DNA from: Deefgea piscis
GTDB lineage: Bacteria; Pseudomonadota; Gammaproteobacteria; Burkholderiales; Chitinibacteraceae
Reading direction: 5' to 3'
DNA length: 64,000 nt
Assembly (NCBI RefSeq): GCF_019665785.1
Contig: NZ_CP081149.1
Location: 372,001 to 436,000 of the forward strand
Below, piece by piece: positions 51,491-60,557 of the stretch. The notes below the pieces were generated by a model, which was not told the origin of the DNA, searched no databases, and saw nothing but the letters and a program-made list of their open reading frames with translations. Within the stretch, counting starts at the first letter, position 1; each line of letters begins with the position of its first letter. A program made the translations under genes and the position numbers.

Positions 51491-51922
51491 ATGGTTTCTC
51501 GCACTAATCCTTTAGCTCGCGCAGCCAATGGCATGAATAATGCCGCTGCGGCCATGCTTGAGCTGCAAAAGTCCAAGCAATCTGACTCCTCCAATCAGCC
51601 CGAGCAATTGGATTTAGCATCGGGCCGCAGCGCAGAAAAACCACCGGTAGATGCGGTGTCGATTTCGGATGCTGCGAAGAAAAAGCAGTCCGAAGACGCC
51701 GAACAAGTCACCGAGCAAGTCACTAGTAGCCAACAAACACCGAACCCAGCACCGCCAGCTCCGCCAGCAGCGGCGGCAAAAGCGGCCGAGCTCGCGAGCG
51801 AGCCGGTAGAAAAACCCGCCAATTCACGACCCGCCGCAGCGGCTGCCGCTCAATATGCGCAGCAACAAGCTAGCGCCAATGCCCAACCCAGCTCCGCACC
51901 CAATATCAGCGAAACCGCTTAA
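51491..51922 (+). CDS. Hypothetical Ala/Pro-rich protein, 143 aa
   Basis: Low-complexity and probably disordered. The N-terminus (TNPLARAANGMNNAAAAMLE) could be a short helix. After residue 60 it is built from Ala, Pro, Gln and Glu (PNPAPPAPPAAAAKAAELAS). VDAVSISDAAKK is reminiscent of anti-sigma-28 FlgM-like or flagellar proteins, but that is weak. Several ATGs lie close together (51476-51491), so the start is uncertain. It follows the 51049 gene on the same strand. Confidence 0.5.
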   Translation: MVSRTNPLARAANGMNNAAAAMLELQKSKQSDSSNQPEQLDLASGRSAEKPPVDAVSISDAAKKKQSEDAEQVTEQVTSSQQTPNPAPPAPPAAAAKAAELASEPVEKPANSRPAAAAAAQYAQQQASANAQPSSAPNISETA

Positions 51923-52179
51923 ATCAGACTGACTGCTACAGATCGATCGGCGATCATCGGATTGATCGCGTGCGTACGCGCTCAATTGCGCTATTTTTTT
52001 GCTTTGCCGCAAGGCGATAGCGCTTCTTGGCCTTGTTAGTAAAAAAGCGCGTATCGGCGCTTTAAGCATGCGAGTATGATTTTTGCTCAAGCGCGTCGGG
52101 CTTGGTTTGGCATTTTATCGACGTAGGAACGTGGATTTTTTTTCGGCAAGCGAAGTGGCTTGTATTGATGGAGAAAGTA

Positions 52180-52950
52180 ATGACGGCAGGTTCTTTAGCA
52201 GGAAAAGTAGCGCTGGTAATGGGTATTGCCAACGAAGATTCAATTGCCTATGGCGTCGCCAAAGCGTTAAAAGCACGTGGTGCTGAATTGATTTTGACGT
52301 ATCAAACCGAAAAAACGCTGAAGTATATTCAGCCCATCATCGATGAATTGCAGCCCGGCATCGTTCAGTTGTGTGATGTGCAAGATGAGGCGGCAATGGC
52401 GGCGGTGTTTGCAGCGATTGCGCAAAAATATGCGCATCTTGATATTGCGGTGCATTCGATTGCTTTCGCGCAAAAAGAAGATTTGCATGGCCGCGTAGTC
52501 GATAGCTCGGCGGCTGGTTTTGCCTTGGCAATGGATGTGTCTTGTCATTCGTTTATCCGCATGGCGCATCGCGCCGAGGCTTTAATGGATAGAGGCGGCA
52601 CGTTATTGGCAATGAGCTATTACGGCGCGGAAAAAGTCGTTCCCAATTACGGCATGATGGGGCCGGTGAAAGCCGCACTGGAAAGCTCGGTGCGCTATAT
52701 GGCGAGCGAGCTTGGCCCGAAAAAAATCCGCGTGCACGCGGTGTCTCCCGGCCCAGTTAAAACCCGTGCCGCCAGTGGCATTCGTGAGTTTGATTTGTTG
52801 ATTAGCAATGGCGCAGGTAGCGCACCACTGCGTGAATTGCCAGGGATTGATGACGTTGGCGAGGCGTGCGCCTTTTTGTGTGAAGAAGGCGCTGCGCGGA
52901 TGACGGGCAGTACTTTGTATATTGATGGCGGGATGAATATCCTCGCTTGA
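52180..52950 (+). CDS. fabI: Enoyl-[acyl-carrier-protein] reductase (NADH), FabI
   Basis: A 256-residue short-chain dehydrogenase-type enzyme completing each fatty-acid elongation cycle. Signatures: GKVALVMGIANEDSIAYGVA (cofactor loop), DIAVHSIAFAQKEDLHGRVV, the YYGAEKVVPNYGMMGPVKAA block with the FabI Tyr-x6-Tyr/Lys arrangement, and SPGPVKTRAASGI. GGAGAAAG immediately before the ATG at 52180 makes the longer in-frame start unlikely. It ends in a terminator shared with the convergent pta. FabI of this type is the triclosan target class. Confidence 0.92.
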   Translation: MTAGSLAGKVALVMGIANEDSIAYGVAKALKARGAELILTYQTEKTLKYIQPIIDELQPGIVQLCDVQDEAAMAAVFAAIAQKYAHLDIAVHSIAFAQKEDLHGRVVDSSAAGFALAMDVSCHSFIRMAHRAEALMDRGGTLLAMSYYGAEKVVPNYGMMGPVKAALESSVRYMASELGPKKIRVHAVSPGPVKTRAASGIREFDLLISNGAGSAPLRELPGIDDVGEACAFLCEEGAARMTGSTLYIDGGMNILA

Positions 52951-52977
52951 TGGCTTATCGCGTGTTTTGCTGCCATA

Positions 52978-53011
52978 AAAAAATACCCCAGTTTAAGCTG
53001 GGGTATTTTTA
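52978..53011. terminator. Bidirectional terminator between fabI and pta
   Basis: AAAAATACCCCAG, a TTTAAG loop and CTGGGGTATTTTT form a near-perfect hairpin with A- and T-runs, so it stops transcription from both convergent genes. Confidence 0.92.
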
Positions 53012-53050
53012 TGCAAGCCATTATATATAATGGCTAGACGCACATACTGT

Positions 53051-55102
53051 TTAGCCTAGCATTTGCTCGGCTTGAATAGCAGTCAATGCAATCGTGAACA
53101 CGATATCGTCTACCAAAGCACCACGCGACAAGTCATTCACTGGTTTACGTAAGCCTTGCAACATTGGGCCAACGCTGACTACATCGGCACTACGTTGTAC
53201 CGCTTTATACGTGGTATTACCGGTATTCAAATCAGGGAAGACAAACACTGTGGCTTGACCCGCAACCTGACTACCCGGTGCTTTTTGCTGACCGACTTCA
53301 AGTACTGATGCCGCATCATATTGCAAAGGACCATCAATCATCAGTTGTGGATGGCGCGCTTTGGCGATTTCAGTCGCGCTGCGTACTTTGTCCACATCGA
53401 CACCGGTACCTGATTGACCCGTTGAGTAGCTAATCATTGCTACTTTTGGATCAATACCAAAGGCTTTGGCTGAGTAAGCACTTTGTGCCGCGATTTCGGC
53501 CAATTGATCAGCATCTGGGTTTGGATTTACCGCGCAATCGCCGTAAACCAAGACTTGTTCTGGCATCAGCATAAAGAATACTGAAGATACAATCGACGAG
53601 CCCGGTGCCGTTTTGATCAATTGCAAGGCAGGACGAATGGTATTGGCGGTGGTATGGATTGCACCTGAAACCAAGCCATCGACTTCATCAATCGCCAACA
53701 TCATGGTACCGAGTACCACATTGTCTTCGAGTTGACGCAACGCTTGGATCTCAGTGAGACCTTTGCTCTTACGCAATTCAACCATTGGTGCTACGTATTG
53801 TGCGCGGATTTCTTCTGGATCAAGAATTTCCAGTGAAGCCGGTAAAGTCAAACCTTGTGAGGCAGCAATGCCTTCAATCACGCTGCGATTACCGAGCAAT
53901 ACACAGCGAGCGATGCCTTTTTCTTCACAAGCAATCGCGGCATTAATCGTGCGTGGCTCTTCGCCTTCTGGCAAGACAATGCGTTTATTGGCGTTACGCG
54001 CTTTTTGAATTAACTGGTAGCGGAACGCTGGCGGGCTTAAGTGATGCGCGCCTTTGGTTTGTACGCCAACATGCAAAGCGTCGCTATCGAGTTGTTCGGC
54101 GACTGAATTCATCACCAAGCTCATCCGATCTTTGTCGTCCGCTGGCACGGCAGTCGGTACTTGGCTAATCGCCAGTGCGGTACTAAAGCTGTCGCCTTCG
54201 GTACGCAATACTGGAATACCGGTGTGGAAGGCCATTTCAGTAAAGGCGCGGACGGTTTCGTTCAATTCGGTATTGTGCGTCAAGATCAAGCCGGCCAATT
54301 GCACGCCGTTGCTGGCCGCTAAGGCGGTGGCCAAAATCACATCATCACGATCGCCCGAGCTGACAATCAACGCGCCGGGTTTCAGGCGGCGAATGACTTC
54401 AGGTACGGCGCGAGCGGCAACCACAGTTTCGGCTACGCGGCGCTTGGTGAGTTCACCTTTAACAATGATCTCGGCATTTAAATGCAAAGCGACGTCAATC
54501 GTGCGCGGGGCAAGTAGTTTTGAATCAAATTGCACTACGCCCCAGATTTTGAGCTCGCCGATTTCGGCTTGTAGCGCGGCTTTATCAAAGTCGGCTGGCG
54601 CTTTATTGAGAATCACGCCACCGACTTGTACGCCTTCATTGCGAAATTGACGTTCGGCGATTTTGATTTCTTCGCTAATGTTTTTTTCACTAGCGTCGCT
54701 CACCAAAATCACCGTGGCTTGCAAGCCCAGTGCCATTTCGGTATTCAATTGGGTGGTAAAAGGATTGCTTGGATCGGGGTGCAAACCTTCAACGACTAAC
54801 ACATCAGCATCTTTGCCGGCGGCCATGCTCATGGTGATGATTTCTTCGAGCAGATCATCGGTTTCATCGATTGAAACTTGTTCAATTGCGTAGTTGGCTG
54901 GCAAGGCATCCGGCACGTCAAGCTGGCAAATTTGGCGGGCAAAATGCGTTGAGCGTTCAACATCGCAAACATTGCGATCTTGAGCAACCGGTTTAACAAA
55001 ACCGACTTTAAGGCCTTGATTTTGCAGGCAACGGACCACGCCTAAAGTGACTGAAGTCAGGCCGACATTTAAGCGAGTTGGAGCGATAAAAAATGTTTGC
55101 AT
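53051..55102 (-). CDS. pta: Phosphate acetyltransferase, long form
   Basis: A 683-residue enzyme converting acetyl phosphate and CoA to acetyl-CoA and back. It is the long, E. coli-like form: an N-terminal P-loop-ATPase-like domain (MQTFFIAPTRLNVGLTSVTL, about 1-210), a DRTGG domain (about 215-330) and the C-terminal catalytic domain (about 360-683) with RIVLPEGEEPRTINAAIACE, LVYGDCAVNPNPDADQLAEI and STGQSGTGVDVDKVR. No ackA is next to it, unlike many pta loci. The phosphoketolase at the window end produces its substrate. Confidence 0.93.
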   Translation of the reverse strand: MQTFFIAPTRLNVGLTSVTLGVVRCLQNQGLKVGFVKPVAQDRNVCDVERSTHFARQICQLDVPDALPANYAIEQVSIDETDDLLEEIITMSMAAGKDADVLVVEGLHPDPSNPFTTQLNTEMALGLQATVILVSDASEKNISEEIKIAERQFRNEGVQVGGVILNKAPADFDKAALQAEIGELKIWGVVQFDSKLLAPRTIDVALHLNAEIIVKGELTKRRVAETVVAARAVPEVIRRLKPGALIVSSGDRDDVILATALAASNGVQLAGLILTHNTELNETVRAFTEMAFHTGIPVLRTEGDSFSTALAISQVPTAVPADDKDRMSLVMNSVAEQLDSDALHVGVQTKGAHHLSPPAFRYQLIQKARNANKRIVLPEGEEPRTINAAIACEEKGIARCVLLGNRSVIEGIAASQGLTLPASLEILDPEEIRAQYVAPMVELRKSKGLTEIQALRQLEDNVVLGTMMLAIDEVDGLVSGAIHTTANTIRPALQLIKTAPGSSIVSSVFFMLMPEQVLVYGDCAVNPNPDADQLAEIAAQSAYSAKAFGIDPKVAMISYSTGQSGTGVDVDKVRSATEIAKARHPQLMIDGPLQYDAASVLEVGQQKAPGSQVAGQATVFVFPDLNTGNTTYKAVQRSADVVSVGPMLQGLRKPVNDLSRGALVDDIVFTIALTAIQAEQMLG

Positions 55103-55316
55103 TGGAGAAACCTAAGTCTAGTGCACCCGTAACAAGGGCAGATCGCGTGACTATAACGCGGCTAAGGTTTTCTTTATATGACACAACTCTATTTTTGATG
55201 AATTTATTCGCGGTACTTTTCCCAAATTACTTTGTGTAATGCTTACCTTTTGCCTCACTTTCTCCAGCACGGTTGAGCTTGCTAGAATAAGATAGAAGAT
55301 CAATAAGGAGATACGA

Positions 55317-56291
55317 ATGCAAACCGTGCGAATTGAAATCGAGCAGCAAGGTGGTCCAGAGGTCATGCAGTTGCGAACGGCTCAATTGCCGCCGCCCGGT
55401 GCGGGTGAAGTATTGCTAAAACATTCAGCGATTGGTCTTAATTTTATTGACACCTATCACCGCAGTGGCTTGTATCCAGTGAGTTTGCCGTCGGGATTGG
55501 GTTTAGAGGCTTGCGGCGTGATCGAGGCATTGGGCCACGGGGTGCATGATTTAAAAGTGGGTGATCGAGTGGCTTACGCCGGTGGCGCGGTGGGGGCGTA
55601 TTCGACGTATCGAATTGTGGCGGCAGATAAATTAGTGTTGGTGCCCGATGGTGTTTCGGATGAAGTCGCCGCCGCCACCTTACTGCGTGGTATGACGGCG
55701 CAATATTTATTAAAACGCACTTTCCCGGTGCAAGCCGGGCAAACGATTGTGTTTCATGCTGCAGCTGGCGGCGTGGGGCAGATTGCTTGCCAATGGGCGC
55801 AAGCACTCGGTGTGCGCGTGATTGGTACCGTAGGCTCGGCAGCTAAAGCCAAAATGGCTGCGGCTTGGTGTGATCATGTGCTGGATTACAACGACGCCAC
55901 TTGGCCGCAGCAGGTGCGGGATTTAACCGAAGGGCTAGGTGTGCCGGTGGTGTATGACGGCGTGGGCGCCGCGACTTTTGAAGGCTCGCTCGATTGCTTG
56001 GCATTGCGTGGCATGTTGGTGAGTTTTGGTAATGCATCGGGGGCGGTACCAAGTTTTAATCCGGGCATTTTGGCGCAAAAAGGCTCTTTATTTTTAACTC
56101 GACCGACCTTGGGGCATTACACCGCCAATCGCGGTGAATTGGTTGAAACAGCGCAAGATTATTTTATGGCGCTAGCGCAGCATCGCATCGTGCCTGAAAT
56201 TGGGCAGCGCTATGCTTTGGCGGATGTGCAGCAAGCACACCGTGATTTAGAGTCGCGTAACACCACCGGATCGACCGTACTTATCCCATGA
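55317..56291 (+). CDS. qor: NADPH:quinone oxidoreductase (zeta-crystallin-like)
   Basis: A 324-residue zinc-free medium-chain dehydrogenase that reduces quinones with NADPH. Visible: GLNFIDTYHRSGLYPVSLPS near the substrate site, the GDRVAYAGG strand, and the Rossmann motif FHAAAGGVGQIACQWAQALG. AAGGAGATACGA before the ATG is a textbook ribosome-binding site. Its TGA overlaps the next gene's ATG (ATGA), so the pair is translationally coupled. Confidence 0.92.
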   Translation: MQTVRIEIEQQGGPEVMQLRTAQLPPPGAGEVLLKHSAIGLNFIDTYHRSGLYPVSLPSGLGLEACGVIEALGHGVHDLKVGDRVAYAGGAVGAYSTYRIVAADKLVLVPDGVSDEVAAATLLRGMTAQYLLKRTFPVQAGQTIVFHAAAGGVGQIACQWAQALGVRVIGTVGSAAKAKMAAAWCDHVLDYNDATWPQQVRDLTEGLGVPVVYDGVGAATFEGSLDCLALRGMLVSFGNASGAVPSFNPGILAQKGSLFLTRPTLGHYTANRGELVETAQDYFMALAQHRIVPEIGQRYALADVQQAHRDLESRNTTGSTVLIP

Positions 56292-56863
56292 AGCTGATTT
56301 TTTTGCATGGATTTTTATCCAGCCCGCTATCGCAAAAAGCGCAAGATACGGCGCAATGGATGCGCGAGCAAGGGCTGGGCGAAAGCTTTATTTGCCCAAC
56401 CATTCCGATGGAACCGGTGGCGGCAGCCCAGATGTTGCGCGACTTACTCACGCCGCTCAATGGCGACTTTTGTTTAGTAGGTAGTTCTTTAGGTGGTTTT
56501 TTTGCCACATGGGCGGTGGAGACGTTGGGTGGGCGGGCAGTGTTGGTGAACCCTGCAGTGCAGCCTTATCACTTGATTGATCAATATTTGGGTGAGCAAA
56601 AAAACTACCAAACTGGTGAAATTCACCATATAGATGATGATTTTGCTGATAAACTTTGTCAGCTTGAGCGCCGGCCAACTGACTTAAATCGCTATTGGCT
56701 GCTCACGCAAACCGCCGATGAAGTACTCGATTATCGAGATGCTGTGCAATGGTATACCGGCTGCCGACAAAATATCATTTCTGGGGGTGACCATAGCTTT
56801 GTGGATTACCCTCAGTGGTTAGCTCAAATTTGGGCCTTTGCCAATCAAGGCCCGACTCATTAG
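56288..56863 (+). CDS. YqiA/YcfP-family alpha/beta hydrolase
   Basis: A 191-residue small esterase-like protein. FLHGFLSSPLSQKAQ opens the fold, GSSLGGFFATW near residue 63 is the nucleophile elbow with Ser in GxSxG, and GGDHSFVDYPQ near the C-terminus supplies the His. The E. coli relative hydrolyses short acyl esters; the natural substrate is unknown. It is coupled to qor by a 4-bp overlap and followed 16 bp later by the Dyp peroxidase, forming a three-gene unit. Confidence 0.85.
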   Translation: MKLIFLHGFLSSPLSQKAQDTAQWMREQGLGESFICPTIPMEPVAAAQMLRDLLTPLNGDFCLVGSSLGGFFATWAVETLGGRAVLVNPAVQPYHLIDQYLGEQKNYQTGEIHHIDDDFADKLCQLERRPTDLNRYWLLTQTADEVLDYRDAVQWYTGCRQNIISGGDHSFVDYPQWLAQIWAFANQGPTH

Positions 56864-56879
56864 ATAGAAAAGGAATGGC

Positions 56880-57803
56880 GTGTCTACACCACAAAGTGGC
56901 ATTCTGCCCCCACCATCCAGTCATGGTTTATTTTTATTATTTCGCCGCCGCTTAGGTCGTCGCGCCGATGCAGAATTAAAGCAATTTTTTGCCAAGCTAC
57001 CGATTAAATCTGATGAACTGGCAGCTGCGAATCCTGATGCGGCGTTTTATTCAGTCGTGGGCTTGGGGGCTGAAATGTGGCCTGAGTTTTATGCTGAGAG
57101 TAAACCGGCGCAATTGCGTAGTTTTCCGCGAATTGCCGGTGCCATTCATCCCGCGCCAGTGACTGCGGCCGATGTGATTTTGCATTTACGCGCCGAGCGC
57201 TACGATGTTTTGCACGAATTTGCCAATATGGTGGTGCAAGGCACCAGCCAGTGCCTTGATGTGATTGATACCACGCATGCATTTCGCTACCAAGATAAGC
57301 GTGATTTAACCGGTTTTATCGATGGCACCGAAAATCCAGAAGATGACGAGCGTAGCGAAGTCGCCTTAGTTGCAGCCGAAGACGCCGATTGGGCCGGTGG
57401 CAGTTATTTGCATGTGCAACGCTATGTGCATCGCTTAGATACGTGGCATAAATTACCGGTTAAACAGCAAGAGGCGGTGATTGGTCGCACCAAGGCCGAT
57501 AGCACTGAAATGTCGGATGAAGACAAACCGCTGACTGCGCATATTAGCCGAGTGGTGATTGAGGAAGACGGCGAAGAATTGGCGATTTTGCGTCATTCTT
57601 TACCGTACGGCACGCCGGGTGGTGACCAAGGTTTGTATTTTGCTTCGTATTGCAAAACACCGACTCATTTTGAAAAAATGCTGGCCAAAATGATCGCTCC
57701 GACTCTGGATGGTCGCGTGGATCATTTACTCAATTTTAGTCGTGCCGTGACCGGCGCCGCGTTTTTTGTTCCAAGTCGCGAGGCTTTAGCGCGTTTGGTT
57801 TAA
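56880..57803 (+). CDS. Dyp-type peroxidase (YfeX-like)
   Basis: A 307-residue haem peroxidase. The diagnostic GFIDGTENPEDDERSEVALV (GxxDG, catalytic Asp) is near residue 142, the proximal His in PLTAHISRVVIEEDGEEL and the distal Arg in ELAILRHSLPYGTPGGDQGL. It lacks a Tat signal, so it works in the cytoplasm like YfeX. It starts at GTG with AAGGAATG upstream. It is the last gene of the qor-yqiA unit, perhaps an oxidative-stress operon. Confidence 0.92.
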   Translation: MSTPQSGILPPPSSHGLFLLFRRRLGRRADAELKQFFAKLPIKSDELAAANPDAAFYSVVGLGAEMWPEFYAESKPAQLRSFPRIAGAIHPAPVTAADVILHLRAERYDVLHEFANMVVQGTSQCLDVIDTTHAFRYQDKRDLTGFIDGTENPEDDERSEVALVAAEDADWAGGSYLHVQRYVHRLDTWHKLPVKQQEAVIGRTKADSTEMSDEDKPLTAHISRVVIEEDGEELAILRHSLPYGTPGGDQGLYFASYCKTPTHFEKMLAKMIAPTLDGRVDHLLNFSRAVTGAAFFVPSREALARLV

Positions 57804-57819
57804 TGTGAGTCGATGGATA

Positions 57820-57855
57820 AAAAAGCCGCGCATATGAATAGCGCGGCTTTTTTAT
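57820..57855 (+). terminator. Rho-independent terminator
   Basis: AAAAAAGCCGCGC, an ATATGAATA loop and GCGCGGCTTTTTT; closes the qor-yqiA-dyp unit. Confidence 0.92.
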
Positions 57856-57883
57856 TGGACTGACTTGAGTGGCTGTGTCGTTG

Positions 57884-57930
57884 GGTATCTTAATGCAGTC
57901 TTTTTTAATAAAGGCCTAGATTAATATACC
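57884..57930. repeat. Dispersed GGTAT palindrome, TAATGCAG subtype
   Basis: GGTATCTTAAT and ATTAATATACC pair at ten of eleven positions. The interior (TAATGCAGTCTTTT) is shared with the copy at 13390. It abuts the stop of the LtaS-like gene. Confidence 0.6.
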
Positions 57931-57932
57931 TA

Positions 57933-59609
57933 TTAGTCAAACAAGCGCTCTGCATATAGCGCTTCAGGGAAGACGTTTCGCCACCATAAGCCGGGCTGAT
58001 AAAACGCGGTATTGGCGGCGCAGCGCTCGGCTACAGCGGCGTAAAATGGATCTTGGCTTTGGCTTAAACGCGCTAATTCAGCAGGCAAACAAAACAAAGG
58101 ACGGCCTTGTAATTGCTCGGCCAATTGCTGTGCTTGTTCTGGCTGGCGGCTGTCTTTGATATACAGCGGTACATCGCCACGCACTTTATTTTGTTTTTGA
58201 CTCAAGATGCTTTTAAATTCTAAACGGCCGTTTTTAGATGGGCTGAAAAATTGCGGATCAAAAATTCCGCGATCTAAAAATTCTTGGTTTAAGCCCGGCT
58301 TATGGTCGCCAAAAATCACAATGACTACGTCGCGCTTGCGCTTTTTGGCACTGGCTTCGAGCTGCTTGGCAAAGACTGAAAACGCATCAATTGCCTCAGT
58401 TAGGCGCAATTGATATTGGCTTAAGCCACTATCTTGATCTGCAATAAACGGGCCGTGCGTCATCACGGTGACTAAAAACATAAACTGCTTTTGCCCTGCT
58501 GGCGCAGCTTGATACCGCGCCAAGGCATTGTTGTAGAGGGTTTGATCTTTGGGCCAGCCGGCTTTTCTATCCCACTGCATTTTTTCGACAAACTGCGTTT
58601 GCGCAAAACCCAGTTTGGGATAAACCTGTTTACGCTTCCAAAAGGTACTGAAGTAATTGTGCATGCCGGTGGTGAGGTAGCCAACATCCGCCAAGGAATT
58701 GGGGAGGGCGCTCATTTTGTCGGCAAATTGGCCGGCAAAATTTTGAAAGTCGATGCCCGGCAACATATACGCCGACAATCCCGTGAGCGCTTCAAATTCG
58801 GCTTCGGCCGTGCCACCGCCATAAACCGGGCTAATGATCCGTGCCTCGCTAAAGCCAGCTTGGCTTAATTGCGCCATTTGGGTGATTAAACGCGGGTCGC
58901 TATAGCAAGACTCGCACATCACCACCACGATATCGGGGCTAGTTGGCGCATCTTGGGCGGCAAGTTGGCGCGAATAAAACGTATGCGGGCCGGATTTGGG
59001 TTTGTGTGCGGTTTCAATGGTGAGAATTAAGTGGCCTAAAATACCGTTGTCTTTGGCATTGACCCGGAAATTGTAATTTGAATACTTGCTGCCCAAGTAT
59101 TGATGCATCACCGGCTTGGCGTAGGCCGATAGTTTGCCGGTACGGTCCAATTGCATACTGAGCAAAATACATAGCACCAGTGCCAAGCTCAGACGCGTTT
59201 TGCTCAGCCGTGGCCGCCGCCATAATCCATAGCCGATGGCGACGATGGTAATGAGAGCATAAGCCCAGATCTGCCAGTTCATATAGCCGGTCATGGCCAT
59301 ACCTTGGCCGACTTCAAATAAATCAGCACCAAGTAGTGGCTCGCTGGTGGCGATTTCTTTGATATAGCTGATATTGAGCAGCAGCCCTTCTAGCGCCAAG
59401 GTGGCTGCAACGGCAGCCCAGCGCTGTAAAAAGGCGGCAAAAAAGAAATACAGCAACACTGAAAAGCCAACGCGTGGCATATTCCACTGAGTGTCGACCA
59501 AAAAGCGTCCACCAATCACCGCACAGATTGCGAGTAGGTCTGGGATGAATGGTCGGATTTTGCTAAGCAGCGGATGAGAAAATAACTTCACGTAGCAGTC
59601 GTCATTCAA
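57933..59609 (-). CDS. LtaS-like sulfatase / phosphoglycerol transferase family protein
   Basis: A 558-residue inner-membrane enzyme. Five membrane helices occupy residues about 15-160, and a periplasmic sulfatase-fold domain follows: PDIVVVMCESCYSDPRLITQ with the metal site, VYGGGTAEAEFEALTGLSAY (the Thr nucleophile position), MHNYFSTFWKRKQVYP and VIVIFGDHKPGLNQEF (Asp-His metal ligands). Relatives move phosphoglycerol or phosphoethanolamine to glycans or lipids. The start is unsure: TTG at 59609 or GTG at 59591. Confidence 0.82.
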   Translation of the reverse strand: MNDDCYVKLFSHPLLSKIRPFIPDLLAICAVIGGRFLVDTQWNMPRVGFSVLLYFFFAAFLQRWAAVAATLALEGLLLNISYIKEIATSEPLLGADLFEVGQGMAMTGYMNWQIWAYALITIVAIGYGLWRRPRLSKTRLSLALVLCILLSMQLDRTGKLSAYAKPVMHQYLGSKYSNYNFRVNAKDNGILGHLILTIETAHKPKSGPHTFYSRQLAAQDAPTSPDIVVVMCESCYSDPRLITQMAQLSQAGFSEARIISPVYGGGTAEAEFEALTGLSAYMLPGIDFQNFAGQFADKMSALPNSLADVGYLTTGMHNYFSTFWKRKQVYPKLGFAQTQFVEKMQWDRKAGWPKDQTLYNNALARYQAAPAGQKQFMFLVTVMTHGPFIADQDSGLSQYQLRLTEAIDAFSVFAKQLEASAKKRKRDVVIVIFGDHKPGLNQEFLDRGIFDPQFFSPSKNGRLEFKSILSQKQNKVRGDVPLYIKDSRQPEQAQQLAEQLQGRPLFCLPAELARLSQSQDPFYAAVAERCAANTAFYQPGLWWRNVFPEALYAERLFD

Positions 59610-59707
59610 TTTATGGAAGCCGGATTATAAAGCTTTGATGACAGTTTGCTGTTGGGTAATAAGTTTGACTGATTAGTGGAGTGGCAGTATCCGGCGAGCA
59701 GATAGCA

Positions 59708-59737
59708 AAAAGCCCAACTTTGCAGCTGGGCTTTTTA
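59708..59737 (-). terminator. Terminator of the tRNA-Lys pair
   Basis: On the minus strand AAAAAGCCCAGCTGCAAAGT TGGGCTTTTT forms a strong hairpin with a T-run, just after the second tRNA. Confidence 0.88.
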
Positions 59738-59750
59738 CAAGTATCTAGTG

Positions 59751-59823
59751 TGGGTCGTGCGGGATTCGAACCTGCGACAAATGGATTAAAAGTCCACTGC
59801 TCTACCAACTGAGCTAACGACCC
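59751..59823 (-). tRNA. tRNA-Lys (anticodon TTT), second of pair
   Basis: A 73-base cloverleaf starting GGGTCGTTAGCTCAGTTGG, with anticodon loop CTTTTAA (TTT) and T arm GCAGGTTCGAATCCCGC. CCA is not encoded. It is identical to the copy 47 bp upstream. Confidence 0.95.
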
Positions 59824-59870
59824 AACGAAGGGGTATTGCATTCTAAACTGAGGCCCCTGCGAGAGGGTGG

Positions 59871-59943
59871 TGGGTCGTGCGGGATTCGAACCTGCGACAA
59901 ATGGATTAAAAGTCCACTGCTCTACCAACTGAGCTAACGACCC
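59871..59943 (-). tRNA. tRNA-Lys (anticodon TTT), first of pair
   Basis: Identical in all 73 bases to the tRNA at 59751. The two are read from one promoter to the right and end at the hairpin at 59708. The frame encoding a repeated SLAQLVEQWTFNPFVAGSNP on this strand is only the tRNA sequence in translation. Confidence 0.95.
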
Positions 59944-60099
59944 TGAGCTGCTTCGTTCAGAGACAGCGATTATAGATGATTTTAATTTGGCGTCAACCCC
60001 TTTCTGCAAAATAATTTAAAAAAGTGGCAGTAATATGCCACTGCCTTGCAAAACAGCCATCGCGTACAATGATTTGCATCTTTGACCGAGGGGAGTGCT

Positions 60100-60480
60100 A
60101 TGCGTTTATTACATACCATGTTGCGGGTTGCTAACTTGGAGCGTTCGATTGCATTTTATTGTGGCGTATTAAATATGTGTTTATTGCGCCAGCAAGATTA
60201 TCCAGAAGGGCGCTTTACTTTAGCTTTTGTCGGCTATGGTGCAGAGTCGGAGCAGTCGGTGATTGAGCTGACGCACAACTGGGATGTTGCTGAGTATCAA
60301 ATGGGGACAGCATTTGGTCATTTGGCGATTGAAACCGATGATATTGTGATGACTTGCGAAGCAGTTCGGGCCAAAGGCGGCGTTGTCGTGCGTGAGCCAG
60401 GTCCAATGAAGCACGGTAGCACGGTGATCGCTTTTGTCGAAGATCCGGATGGTTACAAAATTGAATTTATTCAGAAGTAA
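60100..60480 (+). CDS. gloA: Lactoylglutathione lyase (glyoxalase I)
   Basis: A 126-residue enzyme that turns the methylglyoxal-glutathione hemithioacetal into S-lactoylglutathione. All four metal ligands of the Ni/Co-type bacterial enzyme are seen: His5 (MRLLHTML), Glu in SVIELTHNW, His in TAFGHLAIE and Glu in YKIEFIQK. Start at 60100 with GGGGAG upstream; conserved length. Followed by a GGTATTGC palindrome. Confidence 0.94.
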   Translation: MRLLHTMLRVANLERSIAFYCGVLNMCLLRQQDYPEGRFTLAFVGYGAESEQSVIELTHNWDVAEYQMGTAFGHLAIETDDIVMTCEAVRAKGGVVVREPGPMKHGSTVIAFVEDPDGYKIEFIQK

Positions 60481-60483
60481 GGG

Positions 60484-60528
60484 GTATTGCTAGCTACCGC
60501 ATTCTATATATAGGTAGCAAAGCAATAC
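60484..60528. repeat. Dispersed GGTATTGC palindrome
   Basis: GTATTGC and GCAATAC form the outer arms and CTACC/GGTAG an inner pair, starting four bases after the gloA stop. Confidence 0.7.
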
Positions 60529-60557
60529 ATTAGTTAATGTTTAACTGAGTGGTCTCA

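Noticed and set aside
59611..60009. Minus-strand ORF of 132 codons with a repeated SLAQLVEQWTFNP peptide
   Set aside because: It is the translation of the two tandem tRNA-Lys genes and their surroundings, a well-known annotation artefact.
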